The notes: generated from the sequence alone by a model not told the origin. Shown: positions 25,682 through 34,972, counted from the stretch's first letter. The stretch: DNA of 64,000 nt from Nitrospira sp. (GCA_018242685.1 JAFEBM010000033.1:1-64000); one strand, 5' to 3'. Made by a program: numbers and translations.

Positions 25682-27028
25682 ATGCTTGATGCGTTGAGCG
25701 ACAAGTTTGAGAAAATTCTGAAGAAACTCCGAGGGCAAGGTGTGCTTACGGAGCAGAATATCACGGAAGCACTGAAAGATGTGCGGTTTGCGCTTCTTGA
25801 AGCAGACGTCAACTTTAAAATCGTCAAGGAGTTCATCGATCGCGTCCGTCAAAAGGCCGTCGGCCAGGAAGTTCTGCAGAGTCTGACCCCCGGTCATCAG
25901 GTCGTCAAAGTCGTCTGGGATGAACTCAAGGCGATGATGGGGCATGAGCGGGCAGGACTTGCCCTGAGCCCACAGCCCCCGACGATCTTGATGATGGTCG
26001 GATTACAAGGGGCGGGAAAGACCACGGCCAGCGGTAAGCTTGCGCGTCTATTTAAGAATCAAGGCAAGCGAGTGCTTTTGGTCGCTGCCGACCCGCGTCG
26101 TCCTGCGGCCGGTGAGCAACTGAGCGCCCTTGGTCGGGATCTCGGAGTGGAGGTTCACCGTGCGGATCACGTTCAGGCCTCTCAATCGGATGTGGTACGT
26201 ATCTGCCGTACGGGGGTCGAGCGAGGGCGTGATCAGGGTTTTGATCTCATCATCCTGGATACCGGAGGTCGATTGCATATCGATGACGAGTTAATGAACG
26301 AACTTGTCGCCGTGAAAACAGCCGTGTCTCCCCATGAGGTGTTGTTGGTGGCCGACGCGATGACCGGACAGGATGCGGTCACCATGGCCGGGCAGTTCGA
26401 TCAAAAGGTCGGGTTGACCGGTATTATTCTGACCAAGGTCGAAGGGGACGCACGCGGAGGCGCGGTCTTATCGATTCGGGCTGCAACCGGAAAGTCCATC
26501 AAGTTTCTTGGTGTCGGGGAAAAGCTAGATGCACTGGAACCGTTTCATCCGGACCGGATGGCTTCCCGTATTCTTGGGATGGGCGACGTGCTGTCGCTCA
26601 TTGAGAAAGCCCAGGAAAGCATCACTCGTGAGCAGGCTGAGGAAGCTCAGAAGCGGCTCACCAGCAATACCTTCACCCTGGAAGATTTTCGGACTCAGCT
26701 CGGCCAGATGAACCGCATGGGCTCGTTGGAGCAGATTCTTGGCATGCTTCCGGGTGGGCAAAAACTCAAACAAGCGATCGAAGACGACAAGCCGGAGCGA
26801 GAGATCGGCCGTGTGGTTGCGGTGATCGATTCGATGACCCTGCGGGAACGTCGCGATCATACGATCATCAATGGAAGCCGAAAGAAACGGATCGCCCGTG
26901 GCAGCGGCACGACGGTGCAGGATGTGAATCGCCTCATCAAGCAGTTCTTGTCGGCCAAGAAGTTGGCAAAGGCGATGACCGGTGCGGGAGGGCGTCGACA
27001 GCTCGCCCAACTCATGCGATCTCGATAA
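25682..27028 (+). CDS. ffh: Signal recognition particle protein Ffh (SRP54)
   Basis: This 448-residue GTPase binds 4.5S RNA and signal sequences and delivers nascent membrane proteins to FtsY. The N domain is residues 1-95. The G domain has P-loop GLQGAGKTT, DPRRPAAGEQL, and TKVEGDARGGAVLS. The Met-rich M domain (about 325-435) has FTLEDFRTQLGQMNRMGSLE and RIARGSGTTVQDVNRLIKQF. The third GTPase motif reads DTGGR where DTAGR is usual. Start is the ATG at 25682, without a clear ribosome-binding site. It is first in a co-oriented run through ctp. Confidence 0.95.
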   Translation: MLDALSDKFEKILKKLRGQGVLTEQNITEALKDVRFALLEADVNFKIVKEFIDRVRQKAVGQEVLQSLTPGHQVVKVVWDELKAMMGHERAGLALSPQPPTILMMVGLQGAGKTTASGKLARLFKNQGKRVLLVAADPRRPAAGEQLSALGRDLGVEVHRADHVQASQSDVVRICRTGVERGRDQGFDLIILDTGGRLHIDDELMNELVAVKTAVSPHEVLLVADAMTGQDAVTMAGQFDQKVGLTGIILTKVEGDARGGAVLSIRAATGKSIKFLGVGEKLDALEPFHPDRMASRILGMGDVLSLIEKAQESITREQAEEAQKRLTSNTFTLEDFRTQLGQMNRMGSLEQILGMLPGGQKLKQAIEDDKPEREIGRVVAVIDSMTLRERRDHTIINGSRKKRIARGSGTTVQDVNRLIKQFLSAKKLAKAMTGAGGRRQLAQLMRSR

Positions 27029-27073
27029 GTGATCATGACCGATAGTGCGAATTCAGCGTAAAGGAGGACAGTT

Positions 27074-27367
27074 GTGGCTGTACATTTGAGACTGGCTCGA
27101 ACGGGAAGACACAAACGACCGATGTATCGGGTGGTAGCCGCTGATTCACGAAAAGCGCGCGACGGACGGTTCCTGGAGATCCTTGGAATTTTTGACCCGT
27201 TGAAGGAAGCCGGCGTGCCGGAGCTGAAGCAGGAGCGTGTTCTGACTTGGCTACGACATGGCGCTCAACCCACGGTGACTGTGCGAACGTTGTTGCGCAG
27301 GGCAGGGGTCTGGAAGCAGTTTGAGGCTGAAAAAGCCGCGCAGAAACAAGCGCCTGCAAAATCCTGA
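27074..27367 (+). CDS. rpsP: 30S ribosomal protein S16
   Basis: This 97-residue protein shows the S16 core: HLRLARTGRHKRPMYRVVAA, RDGRFLEILGIFDP, and the second half RVLTWLRHGAQPTVTVRTLL. It assembles early into the 30S subunit. The GTG start at 27074 has AAAGGAGGAC upstream. It follows ffh by 45 bases and precedes rimM, the standard bacterial order. Confidence 0.96.
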   Translation: MAVHLRLARTGRHKRPMYRVVAADSRKARDGRFLEILGIFDPLKEAGVPELKQERVLTWLRHGAQPTVTVRTLLRRAGVWKQFEAEKAAQKQAPAKS

Positions 27368-27383
27368 CTCGCGTGCTCGTGTA

Positions 27384-27902
27384 ATGGTGAGTCCATTGGA
27401 AACCGTGACAGTGGGACGGATTGAACGGCCCTTTGGCGTCAAGGGGGAAGTGAAAGTTCGACCACTGTCGGATGTCCCGGGCCGATTTGAAGGGTTGAGG
27501 ACTGTGAGTCTCCTCGCAAGGAACGGACAGATTCTTGAGACCAGCGTCACCCATGTGAGGCGGGTTGGAACTGGATTTATTCTTGGATTGACCGGTTTGA
27601 CCACCCCGGAGGACGCGAGTCTCTGGCGAGACGGGTTCATCCAGACAATTCGCGGGTCCGTGCCCAAGTTGCCGGATGGGCAGTACTATGAGTGTGATCT
27701 GATCGGTCTTGCCGTCTCCACCGAGGAGGGGCGGCCGATTGGTGTGCTGGAGGAGATTTGGGACTTGCCGGGAAATCCCCTGTTCGTTGTTCGGCAGGAG
27801 GCCAAAGAAATCTTGATCCCCGCAGCGAAAGAACTGGTGAGTACCGTCGACCTGACAGCTCGAAAAATGACCGTCCGGTTGATCGACGGAATGGGTGAGT
27901 AG
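27384..27902 (+). CDS. rimM: Ribosome maturation factor RimM
   Basis: This 172-residue protein is the 16S processing and 30S assembly factor that binds S19. The N-terminal barrel has TVGRIERPFGVKGEVKVRP, and the PRC-barrel C-terminal half has YYECDLIGLAVSTEEGRPIG and ILIPAAKELVSTVDL. The ATG at 27384 gives the family start; upstream in-frame sequence overlapping rpsP (from 27321) is non-homologous. It overlaps nothing downstream except the few bases around the trmD start. Confidence 0.94.
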   Translation: MVSPLETVTVGRIERPFGVKGEVKVRPLSDVPGRFEGLRTVSLLARNGQILETSVTHVRRVGTGFILGLTGLTTPEDASLWRDGFIQTIRGSVPKLPDGQYYECDLIGLAVSTEEGRPIGVLEEIWDLPGNPLFVVRQEAKEILIPAAKELVSTVDLTARKMTVRLIDGMGE

Positions 27903-27903
27903 C

Positions 27904-28689
27904 ATGTTGCGCTTCGAGGTTCTGACACTGTTCCCCGGCATGTTCGCTCCGGTCTTAGCTCACAGCATGCTCAAACGAGGCCAAGAAAAGGGGCTTCTCA
28001 CCGTGAAGGTGCACAATTTGCGGGACTTCACGACGGATCGCCACAAAGTAGTCGATGATATGCCGTATGGAGGTGGAGCCGGCATGGTCCTGAAGGCCGA
28101 GCCGATCCTTCTTGCTGTTGCTGCGTTTCGAAATGAAGCGCGAGCAAACGATGAAGACATTCGACTGATGTTTCCAACTCCTCACGGGCGGCCTTTTACG
28201 CAAGACCATGCAGAGGAGTTGGCGAGTGAGCGTCGCCGAATCGTCATTCTGTGCGGGCACTATGAGGGAGTGGATGAGCGTGTCCGTCTGACATTAGCTC
28301 CGGAGGAAATCTCACTCGGAGATTATGTGTTGACCGGAGGTGAATTGCCGGCGCTTGTATTGATCGATGCAGCGGCCAGACTCGTTCCCGGCGTCTTGGG
28401 CGATTCCAGTTCTGTCTTGGAAGAATCATTTGCCGACACGTTGTTGGAGTACCCGCAGTACACGAGGCCGGCAGAAATCGGAGGAATCGGTGTGCCCGAT
28501 GTCTTGCTCTCGGGTCATCATGAAGCCATTCGGTTGTGGCGCCGAAAACAAGCGTTGCGCAGCACGTATTTGCGACGCCCCGATCTTCTGAAAGATCGGA
28601 TGTTTACGAAGGAGGATCAACAGTTGTTGGATGAATTGATGAACGAAGGTCTTTTGACGACCCCGACATCACGCCGGGAGGAGGGTTAA
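27904..28689 (+). CDS. trmD: tRNA (guanine-N1-)-methyltransferase TrmD
   Basis: This 261-residue SPOUT enzyme makes m1G37 in tRNAs using S-adenosylmethionine and prevents frameshifting. The knot region is visible: [44 protein letters not shown], and [15 protein letters not shown]. The ATG at 27904 follows the rimM stop immediately (TAGC-ATG); a GTG at 27895 would add three residues. It is part of the rpsP-rimM-trmD-rplS series. Confidence 0.96.
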   Translation: MLRFEVLTLFPGMFAPVLAHSMLKRGQEKGLLTVKVHNLRDFTTDRHKVVDDMPYGGGAGMVLKAEPILLAVAAFRNEARANDEDIRLMFPTPHGRPFTQDHAEELASERRRIVILCGHYEGVDERVRLTLAPEEISLGDYVLTGGELPALVLIDAAARLVPGVLGDSSSVLEESFADTLLEYPQYTRPAEIGGIGVPDVLLSGHHEAIRLWRRKQALRSTYLRRPDLLKDRMFTKEDQQLLDELMNEGLLTTPTSRREEG

Positions 28690-28693
28690 GTCC

Positions 28694-29098
28694 ATGAATC
28701 AGTTAGAGCGAATTCAGCGGTCGTTGACGAAGAAGTCAGTGCCAAGCTTTGAGATCGGGGATACCGTCAGGGTCCACGTCAAAGTCGTCGAAGGTGAGAA
28801 GGAGCGTATTCAGGTCTATGAAGGAACCGTGATCGCGCGCAAGGGGAGTTTGAATACTGAAACGTTTACGGTTCGAAAACTTTCGTACGGGGTCGGGGTT
28901 GAACGGATTTTCCCGGTGCATTCTCCGATCGTCTCCAAAGTTGATGTGGTTCGGCAGGGGCGCGTTCGGCGCGCGAAGCTCTACTATCTGCGCGGCAAAA
29001 AGGGGAAGTTCGCGAAGGTTGAAGAGCGTGAGTTTGTCGGAGAGAGTAAACCGTCGGCACAACCGACGGTTTCTGAGAAGGAGGCTGTGACGGCCTAG
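28694..29098 (+). CDS. rplS: 50S ribosomal protein L19
   Basis: This 134-residue protein contains the L19 core: [35 protein letters not shown], and the conserved [20 protein letters not shown] with [13 protein letters not shown] short charged tail follows. It sits at the 30S-50S interface. The start at 28694 lies 4 bases after the trmD stop with GGAGGG overlapping the end of trmD. Confidence 0.96.
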   Translation: MNQLERIQRSLTKKSVPSFEIGDTVRVHVKVVEGEKERIQVYEGTVIARKGSLNTETFTVRKLSYGVGVERIFPVHSPIVSKVDVVRQGRVRRAKLYYLRGKKGKFAKVEEREFVGESKPSAQPTVSEKEAVTA

Positions 29099-29161
29099 AC
29101 GGCTTCCGCGTATGTGTTCCCTCACGGCACTGCGATGGCGCGATCGGTGAAGGGATGTTCA

Positions 29162-29821
29162 ATGGGACCCACCGAAGAGTTCGAGCGGGCGGCCCGACTG
29201 TGTGGGTATCGTCGTATTGCCGGTATCGATGAGGCCGGACGCGGTCCGTTAGCCGGTCCGGTCGTCGCCGCCGCTGTCGTCTTACCGACCCGATCTCGAC
29301 TCTCAGGGGTTGATGATTCCAAACAACTTTCTGAAGGACAGCGAGATCGATTATATATCTTGATTCTTGAGCACGCTGTGGGAATGGGAATCGGATCGGC
29401 GGACGTCGGTGAGATTGATCGGCTCAATATTCTCGAAGCGACCCGACTAGCGATGCGGCGAGCCATCGATCAGCTGGCTCCTCCTCCTGATTATCTACTC
29501 ATTGATGCCGTTACGCTTCCTGGAATCAGAATCTCCGCACGACCCATCGTTAAGGGAGATTCCCTTTCCCTCTCGATTGCGGCTGCCTCCATCATCGCCA
29601 AAGTCACGAGAGATCGTCTCATGGCGAAGTACCATGACATGTTCCCTGAATACGATTTTCTCTCGCATAAGGGGTATGGTACGACAGGACATCTGCAGCG
29701 ATTGGCGCGTCATGGCCCGTGCCCCATTCATCGTCGAACATTCATGCCGGTGCATGAGATGATCATCCCTGTGAAAAGGGAATCGGCTGGACGGATGCTC
29801 TCCCCATTGTTCGAACAGTAA
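29162..29821 (+). CDS. rnhB: Ribonuclease HII
   Basis: This 219-residue enzyme cleaves RNA in RNA-DNA hybrids and removes single ribonucleotides from DNA. The four acidic residues are seen in GIDEAGRGPLAGPVVAAAV (Asp, Glu), LLIDAV and the later AKVTRDRLM region; HKGYGTTGHLQRLARHGPCP matches the C-terminal part. The ATG at 29162 has AAGGGATG upstream; in-frame ATGs at 29114 and 29135 precede the conserved start. It follows rplS by about 60 bases. Confidence 0.94.
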   Translation: MGPTEEFERAARLCGYRRIAGIDEAGRGPLAGPVVAAAVVLPTRSRLSGVDDSKQLSEGQRDRLYILILEHAVGMGIGSADVGEIDRLNILEATRLAMRRAIDQLAPPPDYLLIDAVTLPGIRISARPIVKGDSLSLSIAAASIIAKVTRDRLMAKYHDMFPEYDFLSHKGYGTTGHLQRLARHGPCPIHRRTFMPVHEMIIPVKRESAGRMLSPLFEQ

Positions 29822-29825
29822 GCGC

Positions 29826-30215
29826 ATGGCCACTTCCGACCCGCGCCATGAGTTCGGCCAAGCCAGCGAAATGCAGGCCGAACAGTTTTTGTTGGCCAAG
29901 GGCTACCGAATTCTCGCTCGCAATGTACGGACTCCTCTCGGCGAATTGGACCTGGTGGCAGAGGACCAGGGTGTTGTGGTCTTTGTCGAAGTCAAGGGCA
30001 GGACCACGGAAGCCTTCGGCGGTGCTCTGCTGGCGGTGAATCATCGCAAGCGCATGAAGCTGACGAAGCTGGCTGCGCAATATTTAGCGCAACGGCATTG
30101 GTCCGATAAGGCCTGCCGATTCGATGTGGTGTTGGTCCAGGGGAGACCTTCAGACCAGGGACAGATCGAACATCTTCAGAACGCGTTTGACATCGGTGAA
30201 CACGGAAGGTTCTAG
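29826..30215 (+). CDS. YraN family (UPF0102) nuclease-fold protein
   Basis: This 129-residue protein matches YraN: QASEMQAEQFLLAKGYRILA, then GELDLVAEDQGVVVFVEVKG, which carries the (E/D)xK catalytic-type residues of the PD-(D/E)xK fold, and SQRHWSDKACRFDVVLV-like C-terminus. The family commonly follows rnhB, as here, 4 bases later. It is cytoplasmic and its substrate is not established. Confidence 0.92.
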   Translation: MATSDPRHEFGQASEMQAEQFLLAKGYRILARNVRTPLGELDLVAEDQGVVVFVEVKGRTTEAFGGALLAVNHRKRMKLTKLAAQYLAQRHWSDKACRFDVVLVQGRPSDQGQIEHLQNAFDIGEHGRF

Positions 30216-30221
30216 ATTTCC

Positions 30222-30911
30222 ATGGATGCCATCATTCAACTCATCCACGTGTCCAAATGGCATGATCGAAAAGCGGCGCTGTCCGATGTCACGCTTGAGA
30301 TCGAAAAAGGCGAGTTTGTCTTTCTCATGGGATCGAGCGGGGCCGGGAAGTCCACGCTGCTACGCATGCTGATCGGTGAGGAGCAGCCGGATGAAGGACA
30401 GATTTTCGTTCATGGCAGAAATGTGACGAAGCTCAGACCGGCCGAGATTCCCTCTCTACGGCGGAAAGTCGGCGCGGTGTTTCAAGACTTTCGTCTCTTG
30501 GCGAAGAAATCCGTCTTCGACAATGTCGCGCTTCCATTGATCGTTCAAGGCGCCTCCGAAAAAGATATCCGCCGTAAAGTCACGGAGGCGTTGCGCGCGG
30601 TCGATGTCGATCACAAGAAAGATCAGTTGCCGAACAGTCTCTCCACGGGAGAGCAGCAGCGTGTGTGCATCGCACGGGCGATCGTCAACGGGCCGGTGGT
30701 GCTCCTGGCCGACGAACCAACAGGCAACCTTGATCCGGAACGCACAAGAGAGATCATGGAGTTGTTCAAATTGATCAATGCTCGAGGGACGACCGTGATT
30801 GTCACGACGCACGATCCCCATGTTTTGAATCATATGAATCGGCGGGTGATTACCTTGGTGCAAGGGGTATTGTTGTCGGAGAGACGGATCCGGCAAGGGG
30901 TCGGAGCATGA
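30222..30911 (+). CDS. ftsE: Cell division ATPase FtsE
   Basis: This 229-residue ABC ATPase forms the FtsEX complex that drives septal peptidoglycan hydrolysis through EnvC-type activators. Visible are Walker A MGSSGAGKSTLLRML, the Q-loop VFQDFRLL, signature LSTGEQQRVCIARA (Ser-Thr-Gly instead of the common Ser-Gly-Gly), Walker B VVLLADEPTGNLD and switch His TTHD. It starts 6 bases after yraN and its last codon overlaps ftsX (ATGA). Confidence 0.95.
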   Translation: MDAIIQLIHVSKWHDRKAALSDVTLEIEKGEFVFLMGSSGAGKSTLLRMLIGEEQPDEGQIFVHGRNVTKLRPAEIPSLRRKVGAVFQDFRLLAKKSVFDNVALPLIVQGASEKDIRRKVTEALRAVDVDHKKDQLPNSLSTGEQQRVCIARAIVNGPVVLLADEPTGNLDPERTREIMELFKLINARGTTVIVTTHDPHVLNHMNRRVITLVQGVLLSERRIRQGVGA

Positions 30912-31807
30912 GACGATTATTTTATCTCGTTCGCGAAGCATGGGCCAACATGCGAACCAATCGCACGACGACGATCGTGGCTGTTCTGACCACGGCGTTT
31001 ACCTTGGCCTGTGTCGGCATCTTTCTGTTGCTCTATGTGAATCTGCGGCACGCAGCGGGGTCGCTCCAGGAAGACGTCAAGGTCATCGTCTATTTGGAAG
31101 ATCGACTTCCCAGAGAAAGGGTGCAAGAACTCGGGCGAACACTCAAGATTGATCGTATGGTGGCCGAGGTGTTTTTTATTTCGAAAGAGCGGGCGTTGGG
31201 AGAATTTCGAGCTCAATTCCCTAGTGAGTCTCACCTGCTGGAAGGGCTCGGTGAGAACCCTCTTCCCGCCTCGTTCGTAGTGACGCTCGCGCCGAACTTT
31301 CGGTCTCCTGACGCCATGAAGGGCTGGGTTGAACGAGTGCAAACAATGGAAGGTGTCGCCAAGGTCGACTATAATCAAGAATGGCTCAGTCTGCTGGCCG
31401 AACTGATCGGATACATCGAGCTGGCCGCGATCGGGGTTGGTATCCTCCTTTCTGCGGCCGCGGTGACGATTATCGGGAATACGATCAGGCTCGCACTGTT
31501 GGCCAGGCGGGAGGAGATCGAAATCCTTCGCTCGATCGGCGCCACGCGCACATTCATTCGTATTCCATATTTCATCGAAGGAGCCGTGCTCGGGGCCTGC
31601 GGCAGTGCGCTATCGTTGGGAATTCTCAAGGGAGCGTTTGAATTGTTCCGGCAGCAGATTCAATTGACAGGCCGTTTCAGCGGGATCGGAGACATGATTT
31701 CTTTTTTTTCCCTTTCGGTGTGTCTGGCGCTCGTTGTGGTGGGAATGGGGCTTGGCTTTGCCGGGAGCGTGGTGTCGCTTCTCCGCGTGGGGCAAGGGCG
31801 AGCATGA
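30908..31807 (+). CDS. ftsX: Cell division protein FtsX
   Basis: This 299-residue inner membrane protein has four membrane helices: one near the N-terminus (TTIVAVLTTAFTLACVGIFL), then a periplasmic loop (about 45-170, KVIVYLEDRLPRERVQELGR), and three in the C-terminal half. The periplasmic loop would recruit an EnvC-type activator. It is coupled to ftsE by a 4-base overlap and to the next gene by another. Confidence 0.94.
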   Translation: MRRLFYLVREAWANMRTNRTTTIVAVLTTAFTLACVGIFLLLYVNLRHAAGSLQEDVKVIVYLEDRLPRERVQELGRTLKIDRMVAEVFFISKERALGEFRAQFPSESHLLEGLGENPLPASFVVTLAPNFRSPDAMKGWVERVQTMEGVAKVDYNQEWLSLLAELIGYIELAAIGVGILLSAAAVTIIGNTIRLALLARREEIEILRSIGATRTFIRIPYFIEGAVLGACGSALSLGILKGAFELFRQQIQLTGRFSGIGDMISFFSLSVCLALVVVGMGLGFAGSVVSLLRVGQGRA

Positions 31808-32988
31808 GAATCTCTTTCACCATCCTCCTCTGGTGTCTTGCAGTGGAAGGAGGGTGGGCATCGATGGCGGGTGCGGCGAATGATCCGATCTCCGAAAAAA
31901 TTGAGCGTGAAAGAAAGACGCTTGAGACGCTGAAGGACAAGATCGAAGAGAAACGGAAACGGGCCGAGGAAGCGGAAAAAAAACGAGAATCGGTTCTCCA
32001 AGGTATCCAATCTCTGGATGAACGACTGATGCATCATCGGCAAGATCATCATGAGATCAGCAAGAAACTGCGACAGAAGGATCGGGAGATTGAAGAAATT
32101 ACCGATCGGCTGGGGGCGATGCGAACCAGCATTGATGCTCGACGCGAGGCCATTCTTGCCCGGCTTCGCGTGCAGTATATGGAGGGACGGTTTGGGCGTG
32201 TGAAGGCCCTCTTAACGGCGGACTCATACGGCGATTTCCAGCGTCGTGGGCAATATCTCTCTGTCGTTTCACACAAGGACTATGAATTACTGGAGACGTT
32301 TCGAGCCGATATGGAGCAGATGGAGCAGGCCGAGTACCAGCGCGCCGAGGCTAGGTCCGTACTGGTCGCCTTCAAGCTGAACATCGAGAAGAAGCTGGCC
32401 GATATCCGAGTGCTTCAGAAGGAGAAGAAAGTCTATCTGGCGAAGATCACGCACGAAAAAGATTCCTACAATCGCACGGTCGAAGAACTGCAACGTTCCG
32501 CCTCGCGAGTGGATGGTTTGTTGCATGATTTAGAAACGCGCCGGCGTGCCGTGTCCACCCACTCTCCGACGTCTTCACCCTTGGCTCATGGTGTGAGAGG
32601 AACATTGCCTTGGCCGGCCGATGGAAAAGTCGTATCGTTCTTTGGGCGTCAGAAACACCCGACGTTCAATACCTATGTCCAGCGCAAAGGCATCGAAATT
32701 CGGACCGCTGAGGGAAGCTTCATCCATGCCGTCATGACCGGAAGCGTCGTCTATGCGGACTGGTTGAAAGGATACGGACTCGTTATAATCTTAGATCACT
32801 CCAATGGGTTTTTCTCCCTCTATGCGCATGCGTCCAAGATTCTGGCCAGAGTGGGTGAACACGTTGCTGAAGGTCAACCTATCGGGGAGACAGGAGACAC
32901 GGGTATGATCGGAGAAAATACTTTATACTTCGAGTTGCGTGAAGGGGCCGAGCCGGTCGATCCGCTCCATTGGCTGGCAAAACGATAG
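31804..32988 (+). CDS. envC: EnvC-like murein hydrolase activator
   Basis: This 394-residue secreted protein has a signal peptide, a long coiled coil (about 35-265: KTLETLKDKIEEKRKRAEEA) and a C-terminal LytM/M23-like domain (about 275-394). The LytM metal site is degenerate: RKGIEIRT replaces the usual HxGxD and YFELR the final HFEL-type motif, as expected for EnvC activators that lack zinc and do not cleave by themselves. Its position straight after ftsEX (ATGA overlap) supports the role of switching on amidases at the septum. Confidence 0.9.
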   Translation: MRISFTILLWCLAVEGGWASMAGAANDPISEKIERERKTLETLKDKIEEKRKRAEEAEKKRESVLQGIQSLDERLMHHRQDHHEISKKLRQKDREIEEITDRLGAMRTSIDARREAILARLRVQYMEGRFGRVKALLTADSYGDFQRRGQYLSVVSHKDYELLETFRADMEQMEQAEYQRAEARSVLVAFKLNIEKKLADIRVLQKEKKVYLAKITHEKDSYNRTVEELQRSASRVDGLLHDLETRRRAVSTHSPTSSPLAHGVRGTLPWPADGKVVSFFGRQKHPTFNTYVQRKGIEIRTAEGSFIHAVMTGSVVYADWLKGYGLVIILDHSNGFFSLYAHASKILARVGEHVAEGQPIGETGDTGMIGENTLYFELREGAEPVDPLHWLAKR

Positions 32989-33056
32989 GACGTGTGTTGT
33001 CGGTGCCGATCGGGTCCGAGTCATTGACAACGCAGGAAAGAAGGGATGTGAAGATT

Positions 33057-34406
33057 ATGGAACAGCAGCCGCGGCGGAAATCTTGGGTGGTCGGACCGAT
33101 GATTGCAGTCGCCTTGCTCTGTGGCGTGGTCATCGGAAAAGGCTGGGAGCGAACCGGTCACGCCGGTGAAACCTATGAGGAGCTCAAAACCTTCTCCGAG
33201 GTCTTGAATCAGGTTCAAAAGCACTATGTCGATGAGACCAAGCCGAAGGATCTCATTCAAGGGGCCATTCGCGGCATGCTGTCGACGCTCGATCCGCACT
33301 CAGCGTACATGACTCCGGAAATGTACAAGGAGATGCAGGTCGAAACCAGGGGAGAATTCGGTGGAGTCGGCATTCAAATCGGTGTGAAGGACAACCGGCT
33401 GGCCGTGATCGCGCCGATCGAAGGTACGCCTGCGCATCGAGCCGGGATCAAGGCCGGCGATTTCATCGTGAAAGTCAACGACGACCCCACGAAGGATCTG
33501 ACGTTGATGGATGCTGTCCAGAAGATGCGCGGGCCGAAAGGCAGTAAGGTCAACCTCACCATTCAACGGGATGGGACGGCGGATCCCTTGGTATTTACTC
33601 TCGTCCGGGACACCATCAAGATTGAAAGCGTGAAGTCGAAAGTCATCGACAACCTCGGCTATGTCCGGCTCACTCAATTTCAGGAAGCCACCGGACGTGA
33701 CCTTTCCAAAGCAATCAAACAGTTCAAGGAACAGAAGGTCCAAGGAACCATTCTCGACCTGCGAAACAATCCCGGCGGTTTGCTGACTGCGGCCGTCGAT
33801 GTGTCCGAGCAATTTCTTCCCAGCGGGAAGTTGGTGGTGTATACCAAGAGTCGGGAAGGGAAAAAAGACGAATGGTTCGCAAAGTCCAAGGATCAACTTG
33901 AAGAGCTTCCGGTCATCGTTCTCGTCAACGAGGGGTCGGCGAGTGCGTCGGAGATCGTAGCCGGGGCGCTGCAGGATTGGGGAAGGGCCGTCGTGGTTGG
34001 GGCGACCTCGTTCGGAAAAGGGTCGGTGCAGACGATCTTGGCCCTCGGTGATGGTTCGGGGCTACGCCTCACGACTGCGAAGTACTATACGCCAAAAGGT
34101 CGATCGATCCAGTCGACCGGGATTACGCCTGATATTGTGGTGAAACTGACAACGCCGGTGCTTGCCAAGGGGCCTGACGGAAAGCCGGCTGAAAAGGACC
34201 AGGAAGGGAAGGCCAGCAAACCACCGATAGGAAAAGATGCCTCACCCCCAAGTGGAAAGTCTCCCGATGAGGCAAGTCCGAAGAACGGTACATCGTTACC
34301 GGCTGAAGCGGGAGGCGAACTCTCGCTTGAGCAGGATGTCCAGCTGCAGAAGGCAGTGGAATTGCTGAAAAGCTGGAAGATATTCAAGGAACTTAAGACT
34401 TCCTAA
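33057..34406 (+). CDS. ctpA: Carboxy-terminal processing protease (S41)
   Basis: This 449-residue protease has an N-terminal membrane anchor or signal (WVVGPMIAVALLCGVVIGKG), a PDZ domain (about 75-170: GVGIQIGVKDNRLAVIAPIE, PAHRAGIKAGDFI), and the S41 catalytic core with the Ser in NEGSASASEIVAGAL and the Lys in SFGKGSVQTI. A Pro/Lys-rich linker precedes the C-terminal helix (EQDVQLQKAVELLKSWK). It cleaves C-termini of periplasmic proteins. Start choice is between ATG 33057 and GTG 33048 (AAGAAGGG upstream); the in-frame ATG at 32970 overlaps envC and is unlikely. Confidence 0.92.
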   Translation: MEQQPRRKSWVVGPMIAVALLCGVVIGKGWERTGHAGETYEELKTFSEVLNQVQKHYVDETKPKDLIQGAIRGMLSTLDPHSAYMTPEMYKEMQVETRGEFGGVGIQIGVKDNRLAVIAPIEGTPAHRAGIKAGDFIVKVNDDPTKDLTLMDAVQKMRGPKGSKVNLTIQRDGTADPLVFTLVRDTIKIESVKSKVIDNLGYVRLTQFQEATGRDLSKAIKQFKEQKVQGTILDLRNNPGGLLTAAVDVSEQFLPSGKLVVYTKSREGKKDEWFAKSKDQLEELPVIVLVNEGSASASEIVAGALQDWGRAVVVGATSFGKGSVQTILALGDGSGLRLTTAKYYTPKGRSIQSTGITPDIVVKLTTPVLAKGPDGKPAEKDQEGKASKPPIGKDASPPSGKSPDEASPKNGTSLPAEAGGELSLEQDVQLQKAVELLKSWKIFKELKTS

Positions 34407-34873
34407 GGCTCGTGATTTTGGAGCCGTTGTCGGACAGCTTGCAACAAATGCTCCTCTGATCCAGAGAAACTCGGCAGGGTTCGAAGTAGATGAGATTGAA
34501 TGAGTTGGTCGAGGTCGGAGAGCGTCCTGATGCTAAGTCGGAAGTACAAATAGGCCACGAGTGATTCGGAGAGACCCGGAAGAGTCGCCCAACTTCTGAC
34601 CTCTATCGGGAGCGGAGTCTGAAGCTCCTCGTAGGCGCGGATGGTTCCAGTCTCAAGAAATTCCTCAATCTTTCTTGCCAAATCGGTTCCGATCCCGTCG
34701 ATATCTTCAAGCGCCCGTCGTTCAGCCAGGGTTGCCACATCGTCCTCGATGGCCAGCAGAGCATCTGCAGCCCGTCTATAAGCCCTCACTCGGTAAGGGT
34801 TCGCCCGTTGAGATGATAGGAGATCTGCCATGGATCGGAAGAGCGCGGCCAGTCGTTGATTGTTCTCCTTCAT
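34403..34873 (-). CDS. Stand-alone HhH domain protein resembling the N-terminal region of PolX
   Basis: This 156-residue protein looks like the first part of bacterial DNA polymerase X: a helical 8-kDa-like domain (AALFRSMADLLSSQRANPYR, YRRAADALLAI), a helix-hairpin-helix DNA-binding motif (DIDGIGTDLARKIEEFLETG), and a second HhH-like segment (LPGLSESLVAYLYFRL). The polymerase and PHP domains are absent and no continuation is found on either side, so this is either a truncated relic or a small DNA-binding protein. It overlaps the ctp stop by 4 bases convergently. Confidence 0.7.
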   Translation of the reverse strand: MKENNQRLAALFRSMADLLSSQRANPYRVRAYRRAADALLAIEDDVATLAERRALEDIDGIGTDLARKIEEFLETGTIRAYEELQTPLPIEVRSWATLPGLSESLVAYLYFRLSIRTLSDLDQLIQSHLLRTLPSFSGSEEHLLQAVRQRLQNHEP

Positions 34874-34935
34874 GCACAGGTCCTCGGTGGTATATTGTGC
34901 GATTTCCTCGGTCTTTCAGGCAAGGGGGCACTTTG

Positions 34936-34965
34936 TTGACAAGGTGAATTCCGGTCTCATAGGAT
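34936..34965 (+). promoter_or_regulatory. Promoter upstream of thiS
   Basis: A consensus TTGACA at 34936-34941 and TAGGAT at 34960-34965 are spaced by 18 bases. The expected transcription start falls on or next to the thiS start codon at 34973, hinting at a leaderless mRNA. No TPP-riboswitch motif was found between promoter and gene. Confidence 0.5.
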
Positions 34966-34972
34966 AACTGAC

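Noticed and set aside
34874-34972. TPP riboswitch before thiS
   Set aside because: None of the conserved CTGAGA or ACCTGATC-type segments are present, and the promoter leaves no leader.
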